A stretch of DNA of 64,000 nt from the NCBI GenBank assembly GCA_945643635.1, contig CALZFC010000065.1, forward strand, positions 762,001-826,000, in the 5' to 3' direction. Positions 42,171 to 55,435 of the stretch are shown piece by piece. Under the pieces are notes generated by a model. It saw only the letters and a program-made list of their open reading frames with translations. It searched no databases and was not told the origin of the DNA. This DNA is from Allodiplogaster sudhausi (taxonomy: Eukaryota > Nematoda > Chromadorea > Rhabditida > Diplogasteridae). Position numbers and translations under genes: made by a program. Positions within the stretch are counted from its first letter, which is position 1. Each line of letters opens with the position of its first letter.

Positions 42171-45100
42171 ATGGCTGGCACTCCCGTCAGTTTCGCTGTT
42201 AATTAATGTTTAAAAAGAATCACTTATTTCTATCTTATATTTATATAACATAGAAATTACTTTATAGATTAAAAAAAATATATTGCTGAAAAATTTTGAC
42301 AGATTCGTGGCATCTTTTCCCAAGTAACAAAGCGTTACTAATTTAGAACGTAGCAAATAAAACCAGTAAATATAAATTACAGAGTTCCCTTCGTCTTATA
42401 GGTCGAATTTCCGAAAGAATACGCCGATCTTGTCGCTCAGGTTGCAGAGAGAGGAGAGGAGGCGAGTGTTCAGTTTGAATACGCTGTGCAGAATGCTCAC
42501 CACATTGTATATCTATTCTATAATGAAACCAAAGTCAACAATTAAATGAATATTTAAAATAACTATCTCGAAGCACAAATTGCTTCAATTTGCTTCTATA
42601 TTTCAATATCCTTTTCCTTGTCAGTCAATCAAATAATGCAACGTTTGCGCAGGCTTTCTCGGCATGGCATACGCAGATCTTGAAGAAGCCTCCGAGTTTC
42701 GAGCACTTCATCCAGAACCCTGACAAGAATCGCTTCAAAAATGTGCGACAAAGAACTATTTGTAAAAAAAATCATATTCTTCGTTTAAAAAAGTATCAAT
42801 TATATCTTTAAAAAAATAATTTTTGAAAGGTGAAAAATAATTTCAAATTTAATTTTTTCCCGCCTAGCTTCTCCTCTTCGACAGCACGCGCGTCCGTGTC
42901 AAGGACGTGTACGGCGCCGGCGACTATTACCACGCGAGCTGGGCGGACAGCTTCAGTCGCGAGAGTTCGTCGCTGTCTCGTCTCGTTTGCGCGCCTCTTT
43001 CCTACCGTATTGGACTTGGTTGTTCACTCGGTGGAGAGGAGGCAGAACGGAGAGTTCATATGCGAGTGACTGATCATGATCTGGCTCACAATCAGCCCTC
43101 AATGTCCTTCCTCGAAATGGGCAATATGTAAAATGAAAACACACTCTGGAAGTCACAATTACTTTAGCGAGCAATAAGGCCGCAAATTCATTGAATAAAT
43201 TCATTAAAACAATCATCAATTAAGATTGATGCATACGGCTAATTTGGAAAAAAAAAAACAAAGTGCTAAAGGAAATCTCAGAATACATTTATGAGTTCTC
43301 AAACTGCCGCGCGGTCCTTCGCTTCCCTCTTACTTTCGAGCTATTTTCACGCAGCGGATTTTCATCCCACATTTTCCATGATCGCCGTCCTCCTTTAAAG
43401 CGAAGAGGAAAAGCTCATAAAACAAGGATATTCAATTATAATAAGACAAAAATAGCTATTTTGTAACCATATACCATAGTGCGGTCTCGCAATACTACTC
43501 TCTGCTGCCCTGTGCAGCATCCGTCCAGAATTGCCTCCTACAGGGGGCTTCATCTTGGCGCAAGCGCCCTTCAACGCGGACACCGAGTTTGACTTCTACC
43601 GAATGGTCGCGCGCACCACGCCCGTGCTGATCGTGTCGATTGGAAAGTCAGAAATTGTCAGGAAAATTTTATTTAAAAAATTTCCATTTCCAACCAAGAG
43701 CACTAGGAAAATATACATAAAATTAATAGCAAAAAATTTTTAATATAAAAAATATGTATATTCAGTATTAATCATTAAAATAATAATTTATTCTAACTAA
43801 GAGTTGCATGAACTCACCAATCGTTATCTACCGTAGTCGCGTCTCTAAAAGTCACATTTCCCATTCAAAAAGGGCGCGAATTCAAACGAGAGTTTTTGGC
43901 TCCTTTTGAGCGCACCGAAGAAGACCCGTCGCCGACGCTGTTCTGGCCAAAGATGAAGGGCGGCACGAAGATGTTCGGCGGCGACCGCCTGATGATCCGC
44001 ACGGATTCGGTTGAGAAGGTCAGCAGGCAGATTTAGGCCCCGCCCACCCGTCCACTTAAAAAAGAAATAAATGACAAAATTTAATAAATAAGATAAATAA
44101 AAATCAAAACTAAATACATATATGTAAACAAAGAATATAAGTAATAATAATAAAAAGAAATTTTAAAGGAACGCACGCACATGCTCTACGAGCTCGCGCT
44201 ACAGAACCGGCTGGAGCAGACGGTCTGGCGAGGCACGCTCATGCACTACGACTGCTGGGCCGACACGCCGAACGTCATTCCGGGCAGCATTCTCGAATTC
44301 CGCGCGAGTGTCAGTTATCTTCTTTTAATTTAGTTCGCGTAATATTTATGTTTATTACTTTTTTTAATTTTTAATCAGTAAAATTTTAATTTTTAACTCT
44401 TATAATTTTTTTATATTTCACATCATAATGCATAAAAAAAATTTTTATACATTTAATCATTAAAAATGTTTTTTTTCACAGAAATTTCTTTCCAGATGAA
44501 GATGGTGCTCGCTAAGCTCAAGAACCGCGCTGAAGAGGAGAAGGCGCGCTACAAGCCAAAGTATGACAAGGAAGACGAGAACGGCTCCGAATCGGACGAG
44601 GTGGTGATGATCGTCTGCCCGACTGGTTAGACTCCGCCCACCCGTCCACTCTAGACTAGACTCCGCCCACCCGTCCACTCTAGACTAGACTCCGCCCTCC
44701 CGTCCACTCTAGAGACTCCGCCCACCCGTCCAATATAGACTAGAGACTCCGCCTACCCGTCCAATATAGACTAGAGAGTCCGCCCTCCCGTCCACTCTAG
44801 ACTAAACTCTGCTCACTTGTCCACTCGAGACTAGACTCCGCCCACCCGTCCACTATATTAAGGCGTTCACTGCGCCGGCACTCTCGCTGCCATCGACATC
44901 CTCCTGGACAGCGCAGCGATCAAGAAGATGGTCGATCCATTCGAAAAACAAAACTTATTTCGCGTCGCAATTACATGCCTAGATATCTGTTCGATGTTAC
45001 CAAAAAGGCTTATTGAATAATTTATTTAAAAAAAAAATACATTTAAAAAAAATTATAAAATTGAAGGTGTGCCTCGACGGCGCGATCCGCGTCTTGCGCA

Positions 45101-45435
45101 GTCAGCGCTTCGGCGCCGTCGCCGATTTTGACACGTACAAGACGATCGCTGAGCTCGTTGTTAGCTTCTTTTTTTCCTTTCGTTCAATTAATTACCAGAA
45201 AAATCATAACTGATAAGTACATAGTTCTTTTTCTGGGGAGCTCTAAAATTCTCTTTTCTTTTTAAAAAGAAATTGTGTCCGATATGTAGCCAAATATATA
45301 TTTTGGAGCTTCTCTCAATCTGATGATGCCCACCCCCTTTTTCAGGTTCGCTTCGCGTTGTCCTCTGGCGTCATTGACGCCGCGACCATCGGCAATAAGC
45401 ACGCGGCCGAGAGGGACGAGAAGCGCTCAAAGTGA
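42171..45435 (+). CDS. Protein tyrosine phosphatase-domain protein, probable pseudophosphatase
   Basis: Exons as read: 42171-42185, 42402-42485, 42653-42742, 42868-42968, 43518-43646, about 43860-44018, 44169-44309, 44496-44625, 44863-44930, 45067-45159, 45346-45435. The junction into the sixth exon is unresolved; the others agree in phase. PTP landmarks in order: NRFKN then LLLFDSTRVRVKD, FILAQAPFN, DFYRMVAR, LFWPKMKG, a WPD-loop equivalent CWADTPNVIP, ILEFR, the P-loop VCPTGVHCAGT, and VLRSQR. The P-loop keeps the nucleophilic Cys but has Cys where the phosphate-binding Arg belongs, and the flanking His is Val. So catalysis is unlikely. Nematodes have many divergent PTPs, often in the male germline. 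The P-loop codons are split by an intron made of a minisatellite. Confidence 0.8.
44633..44858. repeat. Minisatellite in the P-loop intron
   Basis: About eight copies of a 27-30-base unit built on ctccgcccacccgtccactc followed by tagactaga. It occupies nearly the complete intron between 44625 and 44863. The core also occurs singly at about 44037, 47834, 47863 and 48340. Confidence 0.9.
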
Positions 45436-45870
45436 GTGATCGAGGCCTCCTTGGCGCGCCTTGGCTGCATCTCTCGATCTTCTTCTGCTCGGCTGCCTCC
45501 ATCCCCCTCTGTCTCCTCCCAGTTCCTCTCCGACTCCCCACCGCCTCCCCCTGTTCCTCGCGACTGCCTCTTTTTTTTGTTTGCTCTGCCGGTCGCTTCA
45601 TAGTAAATGGATGTAATGTTTGAATGGTTGCGAGGATTCCTTTCACATACAGACACGTACACAGAGAAACGTTTATCATATGTACATATCTTTCATGTAG
45701 CATTGTTATTCTTATTTAAATACTATACATGTACATAGATGTTTGGGCTTTTATATTTATTTACAATAAAGGAAAAAAAATCTTTCTCGCTCTCTCATTT
45801 CTCCTTTCGCTCCCTGTCTCTCAATTACCTTCCATCACTCTTTCTATCTCGCAGTCAGTACTCTCACTGC

Positions 45871-45902
<32 letters not shown>

Positions 45903-47031
45903 CAAGAAAGACCACTTTTTCAAAAAAAAATCAGAAATTTGACCATTTATCCACCCCACAACACTATGTACTGCTGCATCCAGAGGAATGCCCGTTTACA
46001 CCTCGGCATACAGTGTCAAAGCCCTCTTTTGCCATAACACGCTTCGTTCAGGCGCTCCATACCTTATTAAGAAGCAGCTCTGCCGATATTCCGGCCCACC
46101 AGCCCACTTTTCATCGCTCTGCCAACTGCTACTTTTGAGGTGCATTTGGCTCCCCCCTCCTCTGCCTTCACCTGGCTAAACTACCTCGTGATATCCTCTC
46201 TCACTCTCTCTTTCTCTGTCTCTCTCTCTCTCTCACTCTCTCAATTTGCTACCCCCCAAATAGACTCTCGACCTGGGATGTCTCTTGTCCGCCTCTCTCT
46301 ATCTATCTTTCTCTCTCTATCTATCTCTCTCTAACTCTCTATCTTACTTACTATCTCACTCTCTCTGCGTCTCCTCATCCTGCACGGTCTCTCGACATCG
46401 ACCGAGAGCTGCGCTCCGCAGGAAGCCATTTCTGCGCGTTCTCCAGCCCCGGAGGGCCACTTGCGCACCTTTGGAAAGAGCACAAGAAAGACATAAGTAA
46501 GAAGAGAGAGAAAGATGGCAGAGAAATGAAGAAGGAAAGAGAGCCAAGAGAAAGAAAGAAATGCAGAAAGAGATTCGTCTTGCTTCACGTGATGGCGTAG
46601 AAAAAAAAGAAAACTTGCATGGTGAAAGAGCAAAAGATGGCTAAAAAGGGGCTAGCGGAGGGGCCAGGGAATAAGGAAAGAGAGAGAGATAGAGAGAGAG
46701 AGAAAGAAAGAGAGAGGGAGATACAGAGAGAGAATTGCCTCAATGCGCATTCTTGGATACCTCCTCCAAACATTTGGCATGACATATCCATCCATATACG
46801 AATAGGTGTCTCCTATCTTAGTCGACCAATATAGAACTAAACTTTTATTGTGCTTTCGAATAGCATCGCCAAAGTGAGCTTTTCTGGTAATACATTGCGT
46901 CTTTGGAGCTACCGTGATGTTGCCATAGACTTATGCTTAAAACCTCACTCTTGTGATAAATGCGCAAACTTTATTTCCTCCAGGTACTCAGAAACTTGCA
47001 GAAGACCACCGAGACAGAACGCGCTTCTATT
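45436..47031. other. Long pyrimidine-rich spacer
   Basis: Mainly CT-rich low-complexity DNA, with (TC)n at 45873-45898 and 46205-46240 and GA-rich tracts at 46675-46735. An acceptor at 46984 precedes a possible in-frame 5' extension of the downstream gene (VLRNLQKTTETE), so part of a 5' exon may lie here. No other exon supported. Confidence 0.45.
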
Positions 47032-49267
47032 ATGCCGACCTACAAGACGGAGCCGGTTTCAGGTACATTATTTCATTACTAGTAAGTATTAAACTTTTTT
47101 ATGTCTAGTGAAACTAATTAGTGAAACAAATTAACTAGTTTCGTCCATAATCGATGCTAAACAGAAACTACCAACTATAAAGTGGCCAGAAAAAGGGAAA
47201 CTCCGGAATGAGAGCACTCGCTCTTCTGCAAGAGGCACCCCGCCTCGGGGATGATGCCTCCTTCTCGCTAACTTCTCTCTTCTCGTTTCCATGTGACTAT
47301 CCATTGTGGTTCCTAGCAGCGCAAGGGGAGCCATTGAATGGGCTCCACTTTTCGTTCCCTTCCTCCGGCCTTTTAGCTGCTTCTTCTTCTTCTTTTTCTC
47401 TTCTTCGTTTCCGCTTACCATTTGTAGTTCCTTCCATGTACGACATGGAAGGAACTGTTCTGTTAGTGGCCACGAGTGCCAATGGAGAAGACTATCTCAT
47501 GTCGCATCCTTTCGATTTTGATTTTCTTTGCATGTTCCTTTCATTGCCAACAAACAAGTTGTACATTGAAATAGTCAGAAATCTCTCTTTTTTTTCTTTT
47601 TTTCCTTGAGTTATTGTTAATGAGAAAATTACGAAATAATATTTTAAAGAGGAAATAAGATAAATTAAAAAAAAAATTCTTCGAGGATTTACCGGCCACG
47701 TTCCGGGCGCTCGCTTTACGGTCGGGCGTCGAGCACTCAAGTAAGTGTTTTTTTTTCTCTCACTGTTTCTCTCTTTCTCTCTCTCTCTTTCTCCTTTAGC
47801 AATTGCGAGCAATCGATTACATTAGTGAACAGGATCCGCCCACCAGTCCATCTGAATAGACTCCGCCCACCCGTCCATCCATGCTCGTTTAGAACTCCCG
47901 GTCGCGAAGACCGTGAACGCGCGGAGCGCGAGCGGGCAGAGCAACGACAGCAGCGACAATTCGAGCAAGAGCAGCAACAACTAGCGGAGACCGTAGGACA
48001 ATATAATTATTTCATTTATCATCTTTAAAAAGCGAATTAGATAATTTATAAATCAGTTTTAGCACAAGAAAAATCTTTGAGATTTGGCTAAAAAATCTCT
48101 TTAAATATGTTAATTAAATTATTGAGTATAATTTAATTATTCCAAACTGTAACCATTCCAGCAACTTGCGCCCGCTTACGCCGCCGGCCACCCTTCTCCA
48201 TTCGTTGGCTCTGCCTATCTGCCCTCTCCGGCAGTCGAGATGGCCGGCGTTCTGCAGCATGCGGCTAATGGCATCTCGAACGGCTTCAATAACGTTCGGT
48301 TCGTGATCATCAGTAGTACATTTACATATGGTCATAAGCTCCGCCCACCCGTCCACATCGGGATGTCACATTGCAGGCAGCATGTCTCGGACGGCGCTGG
48401 CGCAGTCGTCTCGCGAACACAAAGTGGCGTCGATGCTACGGGACGGGTATTATTAATTTGAATTTATTAGTTGTCTTTTTGTTCCTTAAATTATTATACA
48501 TATATAGATTTGACGAACTTCATCGCTTGTCAGTATACTAAAATTGCCGTTACATTATTGAAATCCGTTGGTTCGACTAATCGACGTTCTTTTCTTCTTT
48601 TCTTTCCTCTTTACTTTTCTCTCCCTTTCTCAATACGATCTCTCTCTCTGTCTCTCTCTCTCTTTCTTTCTTTCTGTCTCTCTCTCTCTCTCTCTCTTTC
48701 TCTAGCACATTTCGGAGGCGTACGGCGCGGCCGGCCGGACTGTTGCCAACGGCTACGACTATGCAGGCCAGGTGTGGCTCCCTCTGTGAGAGTGGAGTTG
48801 AGGTGGAAAAGGAATACAAAAAGAAGAAGAATAGAGCAGATTGCTATAGATGCGAAAAAAATGCAGCATACGAAAAAAGTGGATATAATACAGACAAAAA
48901 ACTGGTGGTACATAAAAAAATTTGGCCGACATACATACATATGTATAAAAAAACAAATATAGTATGTACATGCATACATACTATATTTGTTTTGCTCTGA
49001 AACACTATGATTATTGAGAGCTTCCGAAAGCAAACAACACATGGAAAACCCATTATAATGCAAGTGAAAGGAAGAAAATTTTTTTTTTAAATTAAAAAAA
49101 AAAATTTATCTTTATAAGGGCGCTCGTGGCATGGCCAGCTCGTATGGGAATATTCCGGCAGCCGTGCACGACACTGTCACGCACACCACGACTACCGCGT
49201 ACAACAATGGTGTCGGAGCCATCACGTCACCAGAGTGAGAGGGAGGGAAGGAGAGTGGAGTATGATC

Positions 49268-49300
<33 letters not shown>

Positions 49301-51344
49301 CGAGAGAGAGAGAGAAGGAGAGAGAGAGCGAGAGAGGAGATCAGGAAGAGAGAGACCTGCAGAGAGGATAGAAAGAATGGAACTTCTCGAGAATAACGAC
49401 GTTGTCTTGTTTTCCAGAACAACTCGGTTCTACCATCAGCAGCAGCAGCACTACACTGACCATCAGAGTGGACAGCAGCAGCACCCGAATGGAGGAGGCG
49501 GACATGGCCAGACGGGTCATTATCAGCAGCAGCAGCAGCATCATCAAAATGGCCAGCTGGCATCATCCGGCCAGCCGGCGGTGCTCCACGACCACTACGA
49601 GTACTACGATCGCGTCAATCACGCCATGGACTCGGCGCCCGTCGGCTCGATCACCCGCTCTGTGGCTGGCGGCGGCGTCGGCGGCGGCGGTAGCCAGGGA
49701 GTTCGTCAGACGTTCAGAGTATTTTAAAGGAGCACACAAAACACAGCGATAATCTCTGTGAATTTTCCTGACCGTTTTAGTCGCATGCTCTCTTTCTCTC
49801 TCTCTCTCTCTTATTTCAGCCAAAAGGAGCGACTTATTAGAATTTTTGGATCCATCAATAATCTTTTCACATTTAATTAATTCAATTGCTACTGACTCTG
49901 TGGATTCATCGTTCTAGCTACAGGCTTTATCATACTTGAGGCTGAAAAGTCACAGAAAACCACCGTGAATGAAGAGAATGCATACTTCAACCAATCGAAA
50001 TAATCTTTTTAGCGACAAGAATTAAATCGAATTATCGATTTAATGGTTATTGTTTTTTTTAATTGATTGAACTATTCGCAAGAATGAAAAAAAGGAAGGA
50101 ATTGAGTTCGCCGACTCGACTGGCGCCTTCTCGTACCGCACCGAGCAGCAGCATCAGTCACGTAGCACGACGCAAAACAGGAACGAGCCGGCTCGCCGCG
50201 CCTACAGTATGCCGAGACGAAGTGAGCTTGATCCACCTTTTAAGGCGTTGATCTACGTTAAGACGAAGTGATGTTGATCGACCCTTTCATGTTTTGATCT
50301 ACCTCGATTCCCTCATAACAGAGAGGAAGCCAGTTAATAATTCTTTCATTGTCTTCCAGCTCGCCCTCCGGTTGCGAAGGACCCCTTCGAAGGTCTCGAC
50401 GGCGGACTCTTCTCCAAGGGCGAAGTGCTTCGAAATAAGGCGAGAGTGCTATTAATTAATCGCGGAGTTTATCTGACATATTCTGCTTTCTAAGCGAATG
50501 TGTAGGAGTATTCTGTAATTCCTCATTCTGTAATTCCAGGAGCGCCGCTTGCTCGCAATGCGCGGCGAGCCCGTCATGGGACTGCTCTATCTGAACGGTG
50601 GTGGAGGTTCAACAAAATTATACATCATTTCGAGCGAATAGCGCTTAGTCGCTTTTATGTTCTTTTAAGAAAACCCGTTCTAGATACTCATACTAGACAA
50701 AAAAAATTAATCAGGTAAATTGATTAATTTTTGAGACAAAAAAGTACCGGTTACTTGTAATGTAACCATCGGGTGGCTCCACAGGTGGCTCACAGCAGCG
50801 CGGTGGCCGTGGAGGGCGCCAGGGCTTTGCCGCGGCACGTGCCGCTGTTGGAGGCGGCGGCGTCGGCGGAGAGGACGATGGCGACTACGACGAGGAGCTG
50901 GACGAGGAAGAGCGCCAGCGCCGAAGAGAGCGACGCATGGAGGAGGAGGACCGCATCCCGGCTGCTGGCTACTCGGGACACATCCCGAGTCAGTCGGGGA
51001 GACCACATTTCAAGCATATGTATGTGTACATACATACATACATATTTGAAATGACCGTTCAATTTCTCGGGAATAAATATACATACTATTTAAATTAAGT
51101 ACATACACAAAACATGAATGATGAATACAAATTGTTAAGTTATGTTGTAAGCAGCAAATGTAGGCAATTGATTTGAAGAATACATACGTAAAAAAATTAT
51201 AATAAAGAAATGACCTTGAAATATCACATCGCGCCCAGGAATGCATCGTCTTGGCGTCGGCAAGACATTTAACACCGCGGCACGTGAAGCGAAGCGAGAG
51301 TTCATTGAGGACACACGGACGCGGGGACTTCAGGTCAGATCACT

Positions 51345-51386
<42 letters not shown>

Positions 51387-53521
51387 GCTCTCTTGTTCTC
51401 TCTCTCTCTCTCTTTATCGCTCTCTTGTTCTCTCTCTCTCTCTCTTTCTCTCCATCTCTCTCTCTCTCCCCTTTTCTCCTTTTCTATTTTTCTCTTCCTC
51501 TCTCGTTCTCTCTATCCCGCTAAACTAATCAATATCTCGTATTGTTTCCAGGGTAGCCTGTCGAACCTGACCGACAGCAACGGTGGCAATAACGCAAGTG
51601 GCGAGCAGCTGGCGCGTCAGCAACGCGGTGGCGGCGGCTTTTCAAACCGTAGCGGCGGCGCCGATAGCATCAATCTGGACGCGAGCTTCGGCTCCGGCGG
51701 CGGCGGCGGAAACTTTGGCGCCGCCGGCGGCCAGCCATCACCCGGTACTAGCAGAAGCCAGCGACAGCCTTCGCGAAGAAGCCGTAGCCAGTCACGACGC
51801 AGGCAGCAGCCGTAGAAGCCAATTAGTGTCAGTCCGACGAGTGCCGGCTCACCCCGCTCGCTTTCTTTCCAGCCAGGATATACAGCTTGGCGCGAAATTG
51901 AAATTTAGATTAATAAATTCAAAGATACTGTCTCGGAGGAATCTGGCTTTTCGCGTATTACTACTTTTTTTTCTTCAAATAAGCCTGCACTCGCCGGTTG
52001 ACTTCGCGCAGGCAGTACTAATCGCTTTCATTGAACCGTGCACTTTGTGAATTAGGCCTCTTAACACTGGATTTTTAAAATATGTGCTTGCGCCCTATTC
52101 GATCTGTCCGTGGGGCTAAAAATTTACGTTATTTTCTTGTCTTTGTTTCACCTACGCTCATGGTTAGCCTAAAATTTACGCTAGAAGTGCTGTGTGCTGC
52201 GCAGCCGATCAAAGTAAATTAAGGTGGCGTGGCTAATGCCGAGTAAAACCTATCTTTTATGGGGAAATTAAGGGAACATTTTAAAAGCATAAAATTGGCT
52301 GCTTAGAATTGGCTACCATATTACGAAATCGCTTAATGTCCAACATCAATTTATCGATCGGTGCATTCTTTTCATTCTTTAGGTGTGGCCGCGACAACGA
52401 ACGCATCTACGGTTCGCTTCGCTGACGCTTCCTCCTCGTACTCGCCTTCTGCTGGCCCCTTTCAGCCCTCATTTCAAACCACCCAACCACAACAACAACC
52501 CATGATGAATGCACAATTTCAACCTCCTCCGATGACATACCCCTCTGCCCCTCAACCCCCTCTCCCGATCTCTGCGACCTCTCCTCACTTCAGCCAACCC
52601 TATTATGTGCCCGCTGGCTATGCCCCTCCGCTTCTTCCACAGGCCCTCACTTCTTCGGCCTCCTTTGACACTCTTCGCAGCAACGGCGGTGGCGCCTTCT
52701 ATCAGAATGGCTATTACATTCCGCCTGGCTCCATGCCTGTCAGCTTTGCTGGCACCATGCCAGCAGCCGTGACGATGACATCTGGCGGGCAGGCAGTGTA
52801 CGCGAACGGTGGTGCTCATGCAATGTCGGTGGCTGCTACCGGTGGCCAGGGCAGTGTGGTGAGTGCGCCGGGCTCGAGGCCTTCACCGGGCGGCAACGGA
52901 GCGGCTTTCGGCTCTGGTCTACCACCGAGCGCGACCTCGCCACCGATCGCGCGCGACGACTCTTCGATCGAGCAGCTTGGCGACAGTGTCGGCAAGATCG
53001 CCATGACATCAGATGGCATGTTTGCGAATGCGCTTGTCAGAAGGCCAGATGGCAGTGTGGTCGATGTGCGACAAGTGGGTGTTATTTACGAGGATGACGA
53101 CAAGACTCACACTGCTGCTGGCAGTTTGCCAGATCATGCTGGAAGCGTGTCAAGAGCCAATTCTGGCTTAGTGCCAACTAGCGGCGCATCAAAACAACAA
53201 CAACAACGCCCACCCATCCCGTATGTACTGCATCCGCCCGGACAGCCACTCGGCATCTCGATGGCCAGCAATGGCTGGTCGGGTAGCTATAGCGCTGGCA
53301 TTGTGCCAAGTACTATCACTCCTGGCCAGATGCCAGCTTCGAGCGCGACCGTTATAAGATCGGCATCAGACACCAACGGTTTTCTTCGCACTAATGGATA
53401 TCAGCAGCAACAGAATGGATACCAGCAGCAGCAGCAACAGCATCAGCCTCATACAATCACCTACGAAGCACAGACTCCTTTCGGCCAGCCCGTTAGGGTG
53501 ACCCAATCGACGGGCATGTAA
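47032..53521 (+). CDS. FAM166/CIMIP2-like motif protein with long low-complexity tail (15 exons, 922 aa)
   Basis: Exons: 47032-47062, 47686-47740, 47893-47992, 48162-48298, 48377-48446, 48706-48771, 49119-49234, 49418-49718, 50107-50221, 50360-50439, 50540-50606, 50785-50988, 51239-51333, 51552-51744, 52383-53521; 2769 bases, every phase consistent. Near the start is SGFTGHVPGARFTVG and, about residue 440, AGYSGHIPRMHRLGVGKTF, both like the GYxGHxP motifs of FAM166/CIMIP2 ciliary microtubule inner proteins. Between them lie an Arg/Glu/Gln coiled stretch, a Gly/Ala/Val-rich region (VSDGAGAVVSRTQSG), and His/Gln- and Gly-rich runs. The last exon encodes a Pro/Gln/Ser-rich tail of about 380 residues. 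An alternative end exists if the intron after 51744 is retained (stop near 51815). A microtubule or axoneme role is inference from two motifs. Confidence 0.7.
48643..48703 (+). repeat. (TC)n tract at a splice acceptor
   Basis: Long pyrimidine microsatellite directly upstream of the acceptor of exon 48706-48771, serving as an oversized polypyrimidine tract. Confidence 0.85.
49268..49345 (+). repeat. (GA)n tract in an intron
   Basis: Purine microsatellite shortly after the donor at 49234, in the same gene. Confidence 0.85.
51346..51500 (+). repeat. (TC)n-rich tract before a splice acceptor
   Basis: Compound TC/TCTT microsatellite with a duplicated block (atcgctctcttgttctc twice) upstream of the exon at 51552. 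Confidence 0.85.
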
Positions 53522-54130
53522 ATGTTCGGCGTGATCTCTTCTTTTTAATTCTTCTTGATTAATTTCCGCCTTTTGCATGAAGGCTTCATTCCAGCTTACC
53601 ATTAAACAGCTCACCAATAGTAACACTCTCGTCATTCACTCAATAAATCCCACACCATCATTCTCTAACAACTTTACTTCCTGTTTTAAAATAAACTTTG
53701 CAAAAACATTTAGAAGTTGTAGTTTTCTTTGTCCGTCTTTTCAGTCATACATCTCTCGTTCTCTTTCTCTAATCCATCCCTGTGCTCTCTCGTCGCTGCG
53801 CTGCGTCCTGTCTTTCAGTCTGTGGTGATGCCACACTGTTGCTACGAAACGCCATCCGAGTGTGCCAACAATGGCTATCGCCAGTCGTTCAAGTGTCCAC
53901 ATCGAATACGCCTACCGATGTTCCAAATGAGGAGTCCAAGAATATGAGCTTGGGGCCCTAGCCCTGTGGAACCCCTGCCCCATTTCAGTCCACGGCAGCC
54001 CATCTATCCCTTACCTGTTGCACTTATCTGCTCCCTCTTTCCCTATTAGTCTCGTCCCAAACATAAATGCGTCGCGAACCTGTAAACAAGTACAATCTTT
54101 ATTTATTTTGAAATTTAACTTCAGGATCCT
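53522..54130 (+). other. 3' flank of the FAM166-like gene
   Basis: Contains an AATAAA at 53642-53647 and another AATAAA at 53691, plausible polyadenylation signals. A short Cys-containing frame starting at 53828 (MPHCCYETPSECANNG) follows a TTTCAG but has no partner exons. Confidence 0.4.
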
Positions 54131-55435
54131 GATGTGAATAAAAAAGATTTCACCCGGTATATTATTCTCCCAAGTTCAGCAAAGATGGTGTTTGTGCTGA
54201 ATTCATTAAGAATACATTTAATATAAAAAAAAGAAATTTTTACTGCAAAGTTGGATCATCAGACGAGGGTATAAGTAAAGAAGTGATCATCTAGACTGAA
54301 TCATCCGTTCGTGATAGTTGTTATTCTCTTCGACACGGAATATTCTATGGGGCAACTGCCACTAATATTCTATGGGGCAACCCAACCGTAGCAAACGTTT
54401 TTCTGAGCTTTTGGAATTCAAATCTGGAAAGCTCATTCGTAAAAAAAATATTCCGATGAGAGGAGAGGAGACAACCCGAAACTTTGTTTTCGAAATGGAA
54501 ATGTGGCAACTTACAGAACACTTCGGAAAGCAATGAATTTTTATGGCATGGACTCTAAAACTCTTAAAAGTCGTGAAAATGTTTCCTAAAGTTGTTTCGA
54601 GTTAGCGAACATTATGGCTGGATGGAGCATTGGTATGCTTAGCATGTGCATGGGCGGAAGAGCCGGTGTTCGGTTCCTCTTTTGAGCTAATTTCTTCCGA
54701 TTTTTTTGCAAGATTTTTTGCCATACCTTTTTCACTTGTAGCATTAAAACTATCTTCATAAGACAAAAGGATCTTGAAACTGCAATTTAAAGTTGTTATA
54801 CAGTTCGAGCAAGTGCCTTTATAAATTTCACTGAAACGATGACACATTCACACACTACTAATTGTGGTGTTCCTGCACCACTTATTTACAAGATTTTCCA
54901 TTTTGGTGAATATGCATTGTTTTGTAGAGTTTTTGAGCTTAATGGATGCAGAACATTGCCCTGAAGACAGAAATAACAATGAATTCTGAAAACAAAAATG
55001 TTACAGGCCTTAATTTCGCTTGGCCTCATTCGGCTATAGCCGCTATAGCCGCTATAGCATTGACCCCTGGCCGCTGAGCGGTACTGTACATAGATGCCAC
55101 TTTTCGAACTGAATTAGCCCACACGTCAAATAAAGGCTGATTGTAGTTTTTTTAATGGGTGCAATTTCATTAAATAAAAAAACTGAGTTAATAGAGAACG
55201 GAGTAAGATAACAATGGGAAATTAGCGAGCGAGAGAGCACAGGAAATATTTCAACCAACAGCTCGTCATTTGCAGCCCCAGCGCGGCGTCTGGGTGGAAG
55301 CAAAAAGGAAGCGTTTCACCCGGCCAGCCAACCGGTCACCGAACGCGTATCGGTGACACGGTTGCCGGGCGCGGACAGCCAGCTTCTCTCGGGCTTTCAC
55401 CCTCGGCTGAAGTCTGCATTGCACACCCTTGCCAG
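54131..55435. other. Intergenic, no gene seen
   Basis: AT-rich DNA without recognisable exons. It includes a short direct repeat of ccgctatag (three times near 55035) and some sequence like that outside the foldback element. Confidence 0.4.

Noticed and set aside
48471..49063. Frames of 150-163 codons across 48471-49063
   Set aside because: Driven by the (TC)n microsatellite in an intron; the true exon is 48706-48771 in another reading context.
51583..52050. 155-codon Ala-rich plus-strand frame
   Set aside because: Alternate frame over a Gly-rich exon; phase agreement supports the other frame.
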